Positions 27,908 to 36,449 of a DNA stretch of 64,000 bases are shown here, piece after piece (position 1 is the first letter of the stretch; each line of letters opens with the position of its first letter). The notes beneath the pieces were generated by a model. The model had not been told where the DNA came from and searched no databases. It saw only the letters and a program-made list of their open reading frames with translations. Location of the stretch: NCBI GenBank assembly GCA_934754515.1, contig CAKVIG010000005.1, forward strand, positions 1 through 64,000, written 5' to 3'. This stretch comes from an uncultured Candidatus Melainabacteria bacterium (GTDB lineage: Bacteria > Cyanobacteriota > Vampirovibrionia > Gastranaerophilales > Gastranaerophilaceae). A program made the position numbers and the translations under genes.

Positions 27908-27935
27908 GCCACGCTACAACCAGCGTGGCTTTTTT
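27908..27935 (+). terminator. Terminator after the second recombinase
   Basis: An 8-bp perfect stem GCCACGCT/AGCGTGGC with a 6-nt loop and six T lies 30 bases past the recombinase stop. Confidence 0.8.
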
Positions 27936-27969
27936 ATTAAGAATTTGTATTATTTTGGATAAAATGTTT

Positions 27970-28515
27970 TTAATTTTTATTTCCCAAATAGAAGTTATCA
28001 TTAAGATATGTTTGAAGCACAAATTCTGTTAAAACTTTCTCTATTTTTATTCGATTAGGCTTTCTAGGGTGTTTTTCATCTCCTGCAATTTTGAAGTATT
28101 TTATGTTATATTTATCAAGAATTTCCCAAAGTTTTTTGAAATATTCTGAGAAGTTTTTTCGTTTAACACCACTACCCCAAGCACATAGTATATCTACCTC
28201 ATTGTTCTTTTTTTCAAATGCGCTTATAACTTTTTCTATAGTTTTAAGATTTTTATCAAGAATTTTACTATCAATTTCAGAAATTCCTGTCGTTAATAAA
28301 CTTAGGAATATATTCAACATTATTACACTATCATAACTATATAAAAAAGCTATTTTAGACACATTTCTAAAAGTAGAATCCGAATATTTTGGATTAGCAT
28401 CACTCGGATTTAAACCTAAACAAATAAGAGGTCTATCCCCAAAAGTTCCAAAAACATATCTATTATTCCCATCATGTTCATATAAAAATTTTTCTATAAC
28501 ATACGTTAAATTCAT
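27970..28515 (-). CDS. DUF1643 domain protein (second copy)
   Basis: 181 aa. NRYVFGTFGDRPLICLGLNP, SDANPKYSDSTFRNVSKIAF, VIMLNIFLSL and LCAWGSGVKR follow the DUF1643 pattern, with the same motif order as the copy at 22623. It ends with EKHPRKPNRIKIEKVLTEFV. Minus strand, converging on the second recombinase with a terminator between. Upstream lies the glycan gene set, which it may close as the last gene of that transcript. Function unknown. Confidence 0.75.
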   Translation of the reverse strand: MNLTYVIEKFLYEHDGNNRYVFGTFGDRPLICLGLNPSDANPKYSDSTFRNVSKIAFLYSYDSVIMLNIFLSLLTTGISEIDSKILDKNLKTIEKVISAFEKKNNEVDILCAWGSGVKRKNFSEYFKKLWEILDKYNIKYFKIAGDEKHPRKPNRIKIEKVLTEFVLQTYLNDNFYLGNKN

Positions 28516-28547
28516 AGTTTATTCCTTTATTTGTTTAATCTCTTGAT

Positions 28548-31061
28548 TTAGTTGAATAAATCTTGCAAAAGTTTTATGTCAGGATAACATTCTGCTAGGT
28601 AATTCTTTATCTCTCTATATACTTTTTCGTGATTATTTTTTACTGTAGAAATAACAAGTTCTGGCTTAAGTTCTGCCAGTTTTTCCGGAGGATAGACCAT
28701 GCAACCGTGAAATCTTTTATAATGCCATACCGGATTGTTATCAATAATGCCTATAACTTTTTTTGCAATTTGGGGATTTTTCTTTAGTAAATCAGCCAAG
28801 TATAAACTTGCACCCCAAAAAATGAGTTTTTTATTGCAATATTTATTAACTAATTTCTTGAAACATCTTAGTATTATATAGTTGTGAAGCTTCTTTTTAG
28901 CCTCAACAAAAAACTTCCCATTTTTCAACGCAACAAAAAGCTGCGTATATTTTTCATTAATATAAGTAAATGACGCGGGTTGTTTTTCAATGAGTTTGAA
29001 AGCTTCGGCTAACCATTTACTAGCTTTTTCGCGTTCTTTTTGAATAATATTTGATATTTTATTGTAATCATAATCTTCAAATAAATTTTGCGAATTTTTT
29101 ATATCTTCCGGATTGTTATAAAAAACAGAATCAATATCAAATTTAAGTTTTAAATTCTCAAATCGGCTATTTCCGCGTTTTTTATTTGTTAAACAAATAA
29201 CTTTTTTATTAAAAATAAGTGCAAAGCAAAGTCCATGAAAAGAATCCGTAATAAAAAACTTTGCATTTTTTATAGCAGACAGAAAATATTCAGGCGAATG
29301 TTCGAAATTAGCTAGTTTTTCGATTTCAACTCCATACCTGTTTTGTAGATAATTATAAATTTTTAAAATTTCCTCGTTTTCATCCAAAATATAACTAACC
29401 AATTTATTACCGTTTTGCGTTTCTACCGATTTCGCGAGATTATCCCAATAAGATTTATCCAATAAAAGAACCGGATCTAAGATATCATCGACTTTAAGAT
29501 TAAAATTATCTTTGCACAATTTTATACCGGAATTTTCGCGAACAGATATTGAATCAAATCTTTGTAAGCATTTTTTAAAGACATATTTCCCAAACCAATT
29601 TGCTTCATCAAATTCTTTTTTACCAAAACTTGCAGAGAATGCCACTCTTCGCTTGTTATAGTCTGTAAAAGCAAGAGTATAAAGTGTAAAAAGGGATTTG
29701 CCTATGTACTTGTATCTAAAAACCTGATCGGTCCCGACTACAAAATTCTGTGTCCAAAAGTTTGTTTCAGTCAAATCCTCCGGTTTATAAATTCTGTCTG
29801 TTAGCTTCAGATTATTTTGGACAAAATTAAATGAAAAGTCTGGGATTTTATTATCAGGTATATAGTTGAGCAGATTAAAATCAAGTCCTTGAGATAAAAA
29901 ATATTGTTGTATTGCATATGCAGACAAGACTGCTCCATAGTTATTCGGTGACCACCAAAAATTAGCAATAATACCGTCATATTTCTTTTCAAGTACGGTC
30001 TTTATATTTTCCAAAATTGAGAGGTTATTCAAATTCTTGAAAAAAGTTTTTCTGTTGGGATGTTTTAATATTCTTCTTGGCTCCAGAGGGGCATTGCCTT
30101 TTTGTGCATTAGTAATTGCTTCCTGTTTGGAGATTAAAAAATCAATTTTATTAAATAAATTTTCTCCTTTAAAATTATTCAATATAACGAGAGAAACTCC
30201 TCGTCCTATATTTTGAATAGTTTTATCAATGTTTTCTATTCCCCAAAAATCACCCAGAGTGATATCTCCACACCTGCGGGTATCATTGTATTTACAAAAA
30301 TAACACGCTTCATTAAGAGTCAAATTTTGTAAGAAACTTTTTAAATACAGATTTTCACTATCTGTTTCTTTAAAACCTTTGTTATCGTCAAACTGCACAC
30401 TTAGAGAAGTTTTCCAACCAATTTCTTTATCACGATGGTTAACATTTACAATTTTTTTACCCTGTGAAATTTCAGCTAAATATTTTTCCCAAACCAGAGG
30501 GGAAGGGGTTCCATGACATATCAAATCGATAGTATACAAATTATCATAATTCTTAGCTAAATACGATTTTAAGCCTGCGACCTGACAGGGGGTTCCGGAA
30601 AACAGTACAATTTTTTGCGCTTCTAAGAGTTTTTTTATTTCTTTAAAAATATTCCCAACATAGCTTTGAACATATTTTGAGGAACGCAATCTATCTAAAT
30701 CAGATACGTTATTAATTATCACATGCTTTACTATTTTAAAATTATTATCAAACGTTGCACCACAAACATACCCTCCATTTGCAAGAACATATTTGGAAAG
30801 AAGCGGAAATACCGCTCCGGAAGAACTTTTTTTGCACTCATCTGCAGAAGCTTGAGATGCAAAGCAATAATCATTGGAAGGGTTTAAATCCACTTCTTTA
30901 TTCTGTGGACAAGTAGAATGACAAAGACCGCAATGAATACATTTTGAGGCATCAATTTCAGGTATATAAAACCCTTCTTGGTTTTGTATTATTTGTATAG
31001 CGTTAACGGGACATATTGAATAGCAAGCCATACATCCTGTACATTTATCCGTTATTTGCAT
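28548..31061 (-). CDS. Multidomain ferredoxin / F420-dehydrogenase beta-like / polysaccharide pyruvyltransferase fusion
   Basis: 837 aa. Residues 1-60 hold two 4Fe-4S motifs (CTGCMACYSICP, CIHCGLCHSTCP). Residues 70-340 are FrhB-like (GTPCQVAGLKSYL, LICHGTPSPLVWEKYL, CYFCKYNDTRRCGDITLGDF). Residues 360-700 are a pyruvyltransferase (FWWSPNNYGAVLSAYAIQQY, FVVGTDQVF, ITDSFHGLCFALIF). The last 100 residues are a Rossmann-like module (KLIFWGASLYLADLL, VIGIIDNN, CMVYPPEKLAELKPELVIST) shared with two neighbouring glycosyltransferases. It would modify surface glycans with pyruvate or similar groups. It overlaps the upstream gene by 17 bp, so the four genes form one operon. Confidence 0.82.
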   Translation of the reverse strand: MQITDKCTGCMACYSICPVNAIQIIQNQEGFYIPEIDASKCIHCGLCHSTCPQNKEVDLNPSNDYCFASQASADECKKSSSGAVFPLLSKYVLANGGYVCGATFDNNFKIVKHVIINNVSDLDRLRSSKYVQSYVGNIFKEIKKLLEAQKIVLFSGTPCQVAGLKSYLAKNYDNLYTIDLICHGTPSPLVWEKYLAEISQGKKIVNVNHRDKEIGWKTSLSVQFDDNKGFKETDSENLYLKSFLQNLTLNEACYFCKYNDTRRCGDITLGDFWGIENIDKTIQNIGRGVSLVILNNFKGENLFNKIDFLISKQEAITNAQKGNAPLEPRRILKHPNRKTFFKNLNNLSILENIKTVLEKKYDGIIANFWWSPNNYGAVLSAYAIQQYFLSQGLDFNLLNYIPDNKIPDFSFNFVQNNLKLTDRIYKPEDLTETNFWTQNFVVGTDQVFRYKYIGKSLFTLYTLAFTDYNKRRVAFSASFGKKEFDEANWFGKYVFKKCLQRFDSISVRENSGIKLCKDNFNLKVDDILDPVLLLDKSYWDNLAKSVETQNGNKLVSYILDENEEILKIYNYLQNRYGVEIEKLANFEHSPEYFLSAIKNAKFFITDSFHGLCFALIFNKKVICLTNKKRGNSRFENLKLKFDIDSVFYNNPEDIKNSQNLFEDYDYNKISNIIQKEREKASKWLAEAFKLIEKQPASFTYINEKYTQLFVALKNGKFFVEAKKKLHNYIILRCFKKLVNKYCNKKLIFWGASLYLADLLKKNPQIAKKVIGIIDNNPVWHYKRFHGCMVYPPEKLAELKPELVISTVKNNHEKVYREIKNYLAECYPDIKLLQDLFN

Positions 31062-31923
31062 TGTTCTCCCCTCCGGCTCTTATTTTTTGAATAATTACCT
31101 GTCTTCTTTCTGCAAACAGATTTTTGATCGTTGAGAAGTAGTGAGCCTTTTCGTAGTCAGGCATCTGCGGTATTGACTTAAGTGTCTGACAATACAAATT
31201 TTCCCAATTTCTATATTTGATTAGTTTTTCTCTATCTGTAAGCCCTAGAGAATCGCTCTTTGCCCTGACTACCTGCTTAATAAGACACTTATCCAAATAT
31301 CCTACTTTGCGATTGTAAGCGAAAGGTAAGATTAATTGTGGATTTTGTCCTGATAATGCCTCGAAAATTTGTCGTTTAGGGTATACTTTAACAAAATCAC
31401 GCATTCTTAACATGTAGGACGGATAATGTGGTACATTGTAGTGTGTCAACATATCATCCAAAAAAGTATCCACGACATTAGGTGCCAACTTTCTGCTCCT
31501 ATATTCCAGGTGTTCAAAAGTTTTTTCTTTAACTTGTTCTGCCATTGGAAAACAAATACTCGCATCTTGATGTTTTTTCAGGTATAAAGACATTTCTGAT
31601 ACAAAATTGGGTAAAAGTATGTCGTCTGCGTCTATACAGGAGAGGTATTTGCCGCTTGCTTTTTTTAATCCCAAATTTATTGCAGCAGCTTGACCTTTAT
31701 TTTCTTGTTTTAGATAAATAAAACGGATATTTTTTTCTTTAAACTTATTTTTGTAAGAAAAAATGATCTTCTCAGTTAAATCTTCAGAACCATCATTTAC
31801 AAAAATATATTCTAAGCTATCGTATTGTTGGCTCAAAATAGATTCAATGTGCGGTTTAACATACTCTTCTCCATTAAAACATGGTGATATTATGGTGACT
31901 CTATCTAACTTTTTAAATAACAT
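31045..31923 (-). CDS. Family 2 glycosyltransferase
   Basis: 292 aa. GT2 core: VTIISPCFNGEEYVKPHIES, EYIFVNDGSEDLTEKI, NKGQAAAINLGLKKASGKYL and SCIDADDILLP (DxD-type). C-terminal region about 110 residues, no shared Rossmann module here. It overlaps both neighbours by 17 and 1 bases. It probably transfers a sugar onto a lipid-linked or surface glycan at the inner membrane face; donor and acceptor cannot be deduced. Very AT-rich like its neighbours, indicating acquired cargo. Confidence 0.85.
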   Translation of the reverse strand: MLFKKLDRVTIISPCFNGEEYVKPHIESILSQQYDSLEYIFVNDGSEDLTEKIIFSYKNKFKEKNIRFIYLKQENKGQAAAINLGLKKASGKYLSCIDADDILLPNFVSEMSLYLKKHQDASICFPMAEQVKEKTFEHLEYRSRKLAPNVVDTFLDDMLTHYNVPHYPSYMLRMRDFVKVYPKRQIFEALSGQNPQLILPFAYNRKVGYLDKCLIKQVVRAKSDSLGLTDREKLIKYRNWENLYCQTLKSIPQMPDYEKAHYFSTIKNLFAERRQVIIQKIRAGGENNANNG

Positions 31924-33143
31924 TATAATAGCTCCAATTCAAAATTTTTAGAATAATTTTCCTGAAGGTATTGCTCAATATATTTTTTACTTTCTACGCT
32001 AAAATTTACTATAGAGATAATAATCTTATCCGGACATAATTTAGCTATTTTGTCAGGAGAATAGATAGTTAAATTACCTATTTTACATCCTATTTTTTCT
32101 TTATTTTTATCTATAACACCTAAAATATTTGCATTATCCAATTTATACTTTTGTAGAAAATTAGAAAGAAAAAAACTTGCACCCCAAAGCATAATCCTAT
32201 TTTTTCTATTAAAAAATAAAATCAATAATAGTTTTAATTCTTTAAATGTCATTATTAATGGTGAAAAAACAACAGAAGGCATTACGAAAAGAAGTTTTAA
32301 GAAAAATATGAATTTTATACCTTTATTTTTAATTGTACTCTGCCAGTATTTTAAAGTTTCGTATTTGTATCGTAAGTAATCTTTTTTTAAACTCTCATAA
32401 CAGCCTTGTTTAATTAAAAATTTTTTTATATTAGATAAGATTTTAAAAATATCAATTTTGTTTCTATCATTTTGGTTACCTGTAGTGGAATTAGAATATT
32501 TGCGATAAGAATATAATGCTTGATTTATTAAACTTATTCTTTCCGCTATTAACCAAGATTTGAAGAAAAATATATTATCCTCAAAACTCAATCGTTTAGG
32601 AAATTTTATATCATTGTTTAAAATAAAGTCTTTTCTATAAATCTTATTGCAAGGTGATACAGAGATGTTAAAAACAAATTCTAAAGTATCTTTAAAAGAA
32701 AAGGTTGTATTGAAGAATTTTTTATCAAAAATATTAAGGGTGTTATATGTGTTTATTATGTATTTTTTAGTTTCGTCATCAAATGTTTTTATTGAACACA
32801 TTATAATATCAGAACTCGTTTCAATTGCTTTATTATAAAGTTTTTCAAACATATCTGATTCTACCCAATCATCAGAATCAACAAAACCTATATATTCCCC
32901 TTTTGCGATACTCATTCCATAGTTTCTTGCAGCTCCTTGCTTTTTGTGTTTTTGGGTTAATACAACAATTCGCTCATCATTATCTGCATAAGAGTTTATT
33001 TTTTGTAATGAATCGTCAGTTGAGCCATCATCTATAAAAATTATCTCAATATCCTTTAAAGTTTGATTTATAAGCGTTTGAATACATTTATCTAAATACT
33101 TAGAAGTATTATATACAGGGATTATTATTGAAACTTTTGGCAT
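31923..33143 (-). CDS. Family 2 glycosyltransferase with C-terminal Rossmann-like module
   Basis: 406 aa. GT2 core in residues 1-220: VSIIIPVYNTSKYLDKCIQT, IIFIDDGSTDDSLQK, GAARNYGMSIAKGEYIGFVD, SDDWVESDMFEKLY. The last about 100 residues (RIMLWGASFFLSNFLQKY, NILGVIDKNKEKIG, TIYSPDKIAKLCPDKIIISI) form the same module as in the genes on either side. Stop and start codons overlap by one base with both neighbours, a tightly packed operon. Strongly AT-rich. Confidence 0.86.
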   Translation of the reverse strand: MPKVSIIIPVYNTSKYLDKCIQTLINQTLKDIEIIFIDDGSTDDSLQKINSYADNDERIVVLTQKHKKQGAARNYGMSIAKGEYIGFVDSDDWVESDMFEKLYNKAIETSSDIIMCSIKTFDDETKKYIINTYNTLNIFDKKFFNTTFSFKDTLEFVFNISVSPCNKIYRKDFILNNDIKFPKRLSFEDNIFFFKSWLIAERISLINQALYSYRKYSNSTTGNQNDRNKIDIFKILSNIKKFLIKQGCYESLKKDYLRYKYETLKYWQSTIKNKGIKFIFFLKLLFVMPSVVFSPLIMTFKELKLLLILFFNRKNRIMLWGASFFLSNFLQKYKLDNANILGVIDKNKEKIGCKIGNLTIYSPDKIAKLCPDKIIISIVNFSVESKKYIEQYLQENYSKNFELELL

Positions 33144-34387
33144 TAAAAAATAACCTCGTCCTCAAAAATATTAGGCAATAACTCAATATTCGGATATTTT
33201 TCTTCAAACTCAGCCTTTAACGACGGATAAATCAACTCATAATTAGACCATATTGTCATAATTACCCCGTCAGGTTTTAAATCATTCAGAGCCTGTGGCG
33301 GATAAATTGTATAATTACCGCAGTTTTTGCCCCAAGAGGCATTATTTCTGTCAATAATCCCTAAGATATTCGGGTTTTTCTCTTTTTCAGCAGCTAAAAC
33401 CTTCTGAATAAAAAAGCTTGCGCCCCAAAGCATTACTTTTTTATCTCTGATAAACTTTTTAAGATAATCTGCTGTAATATAGTCTTTTCTCAAAGCAGGT
33501 TTAAACAACTCCCAATCATCCGGCATGAGAATCTTAAACTCTTCTAAGAAAACTTTGTATTCTTCATCATTACATAATGCTATATCCCAGCGAATATGGT
33601 TTTTGAAAGCTTTAATAAACGCACTTTCTAACTCATTATACAAGCCAACTCTTTTTAAGAAATTTTTGAGAGCAATACAAGATTTCACAACATCAATCGT
33701 GTATTTTGTTCTATATGTTGCCATACTTCCCGGACGATTAAAACGATAATTAATAAGTTCATCATCAAAAACCAAAATTTTATCAGAAACCGCAATACAG
33801 CTATGAACAAAAGCAACATCTTCACATATATTTATTGGCGGAAATTCAATCTGATTTTTAAGAATAAGACTTTTTCTATAAAGCTTATTCCAAGGTATAG
33901 GTGTTAACAGGCAAAATATATCGTCCTTGAAATCTTGCCTGTTGAACGGCTTATCTAAGGGAGTTAAATCTAGATTAATCGGAGAGTTAGGGTTTCTGCT
34001 CTCGGTAATATTCCCTTTATCGTCAACTTTTCTGTACGAACAAACAGTTACATCAGCGCTAAACTTTTCTGCTCTTGTGTACATTTCTTCCAAAAGATTA
34101 GGTTCAAAATAATCGTCTGAATCAAGAAACTGAATATATGTACCTTCAGCTAACTTTATCCCATGATTGCGGGCTGCGCCAGCTCCTGAGTGGCGCTGTT
34201 GAAGGATTACAAACCTATCATCCTTGCGCTTGTATTCTTGTAAGATTTCTAAAGATTTATCCGTCGAGCCGTCATCAACGCAGATAATCTCAAAGTCCTG
34301 AAATGTTTGATTGAGAATGCTATCAAGGCATTCTCGCAAGTATTTTTCTACATTGTAGACAGGGATTATTATTGAAATTTTTGGCAT
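33143..34387 (-). CDS. Family 2 glycosyltransferase with C-terminal Rossmann-like module
   Basis: 414 aa, first gene of the glycan operon. GT2 core: ISIIIPVYNVEKYLRECLDS, EIICVDDGSTDKSLEI, AGAARNHGIKLAEGTYIQFL, DSDDYFEPNLLEEMY. C-terminal module: VMLWGASFFIQKVL, NILGIIDRNNASWG, YTIYPPQALNDLKPDGVIMT. The module looks like a nucleotide-binding domain of the type often found in sugar-modifying proteins (GxG-like start, then DxN after strand two). Sequence similarity to the 31923 gene suggests duplication. Confidence 0.86.
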   Translation of the reverse strand: MPKISIIIPVYNVEKYLRECLDSILNQTFQDFEIICVDDGSTDKSLEILQEYKRKDDRFVILQQRHSGAGAARNHGIKLAEGTYIQFLDSDDYFEPNLLEEMYTRAEKFSADVTVCSYRKVDDKGNITESRNPNSPINLDLTPLDKPFNRQDFKDDIFCLLTPIPWNKLYRKSLILKNQIEFPPINICEDVAFVHSCIAVSDKILVFDDELINYRFNRPGSMATYRTKYTIDVVKSCIALKNFLKRVGLYNELESAFIKAFKNHIRWDIALCNDEEYKVFLEEFKILMPDDWELFKPALRKDYITADYLKKFIRDKKVMLWGASFFIQKVLAAEKEKNPNILGIIDRNNASWGKNCGNYTIYPPQALNDLKPDGVIMTIWSNYELIYPSLKAEFEEKYPNIELLPNIFEDEVIF

Positions 34388-34424
34388 ACTACTTCTCTCT
34401 TTTTCATAATTTCTTTACGTAACA

Positions 34425-34560
34425 TGACAATAAGTTGTTAATTTATGATAAGTATACAATCAAATATGATAAATAGTCAATCATTTTGATATTAAATATT
34501 GACACAATATAATCTTTTTATAAAAATAGGAATAAAGTATACTGATGTTGAGAGGTAATT
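34425..34560 (+). promoter_or_regulatory. Regulated promoter region of the XRE gene (element 1)
   Basis: ATGATAAGTATACAATCAAATATGAT followed by AATCATTTTGAT motifs resembles the equivalent region of element 2 (50900-50960), where ATCATTTATGAT is a clean palindrome. These repeats are likely operators for the XRE protein itself. GAGAGGTAATTATG carries the ribosome-binding site and start. Confidence 0.5.
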
Positions 34561-34887
34561 ATGTCAACATTAAGTATGCAAGTTGGAAAAAGGATTAAGG
34601 AGCTTAGAGAAGCAAGGAACTTAAAACAAGTTGAACTTGCCGAATTGATTGATATGGAAGCTACTAACTTGAGCAAACTTGAAAAAGGCGCACACCTTCC
34701 AAAAGAAGAAAATCTAAACAAAATCACATCAGCTCTAAAAGTTGATATTAAAGATCTATTCGATTTCGGACATCTTAAAACTAAAGAAGAATTGTTAAAC
34801 GAAGTCAATGCAATATTTGAACAGTCAACTGTTGAAGAAATAAGATTTTTTCATAAGATTTTGATGTCTTATAAAGAGTTAAAATAA
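34561..34887 (+). CDS. XRE-family helix-turn-helix regulator (element 1)
   Basis: 108 aa. N-terminal HTH (residues 7-62): QVGKRIKELREARNLKQVEL, LIDMEATNLSKLEKGAHLPK. The C-terminal 40 residues (LLNEVNAIFEQSTVEEIRFF and HKILMSYKELK) probably dimerise. Stop codon is directly adjacent to the convergent 172-aa gene. A paralogue at 51020 is near-identical in length and sequence, with a similar operator region. Likely repressor of its own cassette. Confidence 0.88.
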   Translation: MSTLSMQVGKRIKELREARNLKQVELAELIDMEATNLSKLEKGAHLPKEENLNKITSALKVDIKDLFDFGHLKTKEELLNEVNAIFEQSTVEEIRFFHKILMSYKELK

Positions 34888-35406
34888 TCATCCTAGTTTC
34901 AAACTCAAGCCCGAATTAGATTTCATAAACCCAATATCAACTTTACCCGAAAATAATACATTATAATCACGCAAAACGGCGAGCATATGCTCCAGCGAGC
35001 CTTTAGTAAAGTAGTTTTTATGAATACTCTGTTTTGATTCCACCCTTTCATTAACCGATTTTCTAGCCCTGCATATCGTAACACTTCTATTTTCATCAAT
35101 TGCACGAACTAAAACCGCCCTTGCATAATAACGATTAAACTCCGAAAATGCCACCATATCACGTATATTAGAAGGTATCTTTTTGCCGTTCTTATCTCTA
35201 GTTTTAAAGAAACTAGGGATTAAATCTCTGCGCAAGCTACTAACATCGCCCTTCTCAAAACTGCTTTTGAGTATTCTTTTATACGCACAAACAAAATCAG
35301 GTTTGATTGATTTAGGAACATAAAACAAACCGTTCTTAAAATCTCGCTCAAGTTCAGTAATCATAATCAAACGTGTTATATCGTCTAGGTTTGGGAAGTA
35401 GTACAT
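34888..35406 (-). CDS. 172-aa protein of unknown function, conserved backbone cassette
   Basis: Start ATG 35406 with AAGGAA upstream, matching the 172-aa paralogue at 51348-51866. Conserved parts: FPNLDDITRLIMITELERD, KNGKKIPSNIRDM, FSEFNRYYARAVLVRAIDEN, CRARKSVNERVESK and the ending NSGLSLKL. Basic and all soluble. It lies between XRE and a small RNA gene in both elements. I do not recognise a named family; the conserved Arg-rich block (RYYxRAxLVRAIDEN) could bind nucleic acid. Confidence 0.7.
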   Translation of the reverse strand: MYYFPNLDDITRLIMITELERDFKNGLFYVPKSIKPDFVCAYKRILKSSFEKGDVSSLRRDLIPSFFKTRDKNGKKIPSNIRDMVAFSEFNRYYARAVLVRAIDENRSVTICRARKSVNERVESKQSIHKNYFTKGSLEHMLAVLRDYNVLFSGKVDIGFMKSNSGLSLKLG

Positions 35407-35447
35407 AAAAAATTCCTTAACTATCTTATACAATAATTTAAGTGGGG

Positions 35448-35476
35448 TTGTATTTTTTGCATTTATAGTACATAAT
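35448..35476 (+). promoter_or_regulatory. Promoter of the structured small RNA (element 1)
   Basis: TTGTAT (35448-35453), a 17-bp spacer and CATAAT (35471-35476). The predicted first base, 35483, is exactly the first base of the closing stem. Element 2 has the same layout (TTGTAA, 17 bp, CATAAT). Confidence 0.7.
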
Positions 35477-35482
35477 ATAAAT

Positions 35483-35566
35483 GAGGTCATTACTACCGAA
35501 TTCCTTGGATGATTCCAAGGTCCTTAGATTTAAGGGTTATGTAGGTATATTGACCTCAAATTTTTT
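35483..35566 (+). ncRNA. Structured small RNA, three-way junction (element 1 copy)
   Basis: About 83 nt. Closing stem GAGGTCA/TGACCTC; hairpin CCTTGGA-TGAT-TCCAAGG; hairpin CCTTA-GATT-TAAGG; then six T. In the element 2 copy the closing stem is AAGGTCA/TGACCTT, a paired change that keeps the base pair. The internal hairpins are identical. The 3' end overlaps the end of the convergent DUF3800 gene. Conservation between copies is higher than in the neighbouring coding sequences. No known RNA family comes to mind. Confidence 0.6.
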
Positions 35567-36299
35567 GTGAAATTTTGCTAGTTTTAAATAACCATAAGTT
35601 AAAATTCTTATACCCCTTGCGCTCTGTATTGAAAATTAAATCTTCCTTTTGTATCTTTTGAGCTAAATATTCAGCAAATGCAATTTTATGTGCGCTTGCA
35701 TCTGGAACTAAATGTCTTTTGTTATAATGAAAACCTATTGCCCCCATTAATAAATCAGAAAATTGTATCAAATCATAAGTATTAGAATTAACAAATTCCA
35801 ATGCTCTTATATCAAGACCTTTATCGGTTTCAATATTGCCTAGTGAATTAAGTTTATGATTATCTTTTTTTAGAAACTTTTTAAGCGTATCTAACCTAGT
35901 TGGCTCACTATTATTTCTACGGTCTAAATAGATATAATACGGAACATCTTTTTTAGAATTTTGTCTTAAAAGTTGAAAATAAAACTTGTAAAAACCAAGT
36001 TCAGGGTCTTTGTTTTCATTAGCTTTAAGGTCAATTTCTTTTCGGTCAATAATTATACAGTTAAATTGAAGATTATACTTGAAGAAAATATCAATAAACT
36101 TGCAATACTGAGGTAATGTCTTTTTTGAGAGGTTTTTCCAGTTGAATTTTGTAGCTTCATTCCAACCATTTTCTTGCTTAAACTTTTTGCATTCAGCAAT
36201 AACTCGGTTGTATGTAATCTCATCAACCCAAATCCCACCAATTAACATATATCTAGCTTTATCAGTATTGCTTTCATCAGCAAAAATAAAATGTTTCAA
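35556..36299 (-). CDS. DUF3800 protein (element 1)
   Basis: 247 aa. N-terminal FIFADESNTDKARYMLIGGI carries the conserved acidic motif of DUF3800, followed by FNWKNLSK and FNCIIIDRKEIDL, YIYLDRRNNSEPTRLDTLKK, and DLIQFSDLLMGAIGFHYNKR with late acidic and basic residues. The family has an RNase H-like fold, so a metal-dependent nuclease is possible. DUF3800 genes are frequent in defence islands. Its stop lies inside the 3' end of the convergent small RNA. The paralogue in element 2 is frameshifted. Confidence 0.82.
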   Translation of the reverse strand: MKHFIFADESNTDKARYMLIGGIWVDEITYNRVIAECKKFKQENGWNEATKFNWKNLSKKTLPQYCKFIDIFFKYNLQFNCIIIDRKEIDLKANENKDPELGFYKFYFQLLRQNSKKDVPYYIYLDRRNNSEPTRLDTLKKFLKKDNHKLNSLGNIETDKGLDIRALEFVNSNTYDLIQFSDLLMGAIGFHYNKRHLVPDASAHKIAFAEYLAQKIQKEDLIFNTERKGYKNFNLWLFKTSKISQKI

Positions 36300-36449
36300 C
36301 CCTTTAACCTCTGTAATCTATTATACAATAAAGTAATAGTCATGGAGCAATGAAATTAGATTATTAAAAATTTAATATTTATCTAGGAAAATTAATAGAT
36401 TGATTTTATTTTATATATTTCTTATCATATAAGAAAAAGGATTTTAAGT

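Noticed and set aside
35483..35566. Retron or group II intron RNA
   Set aside because: No reverse transcriptase gene lies in either element.
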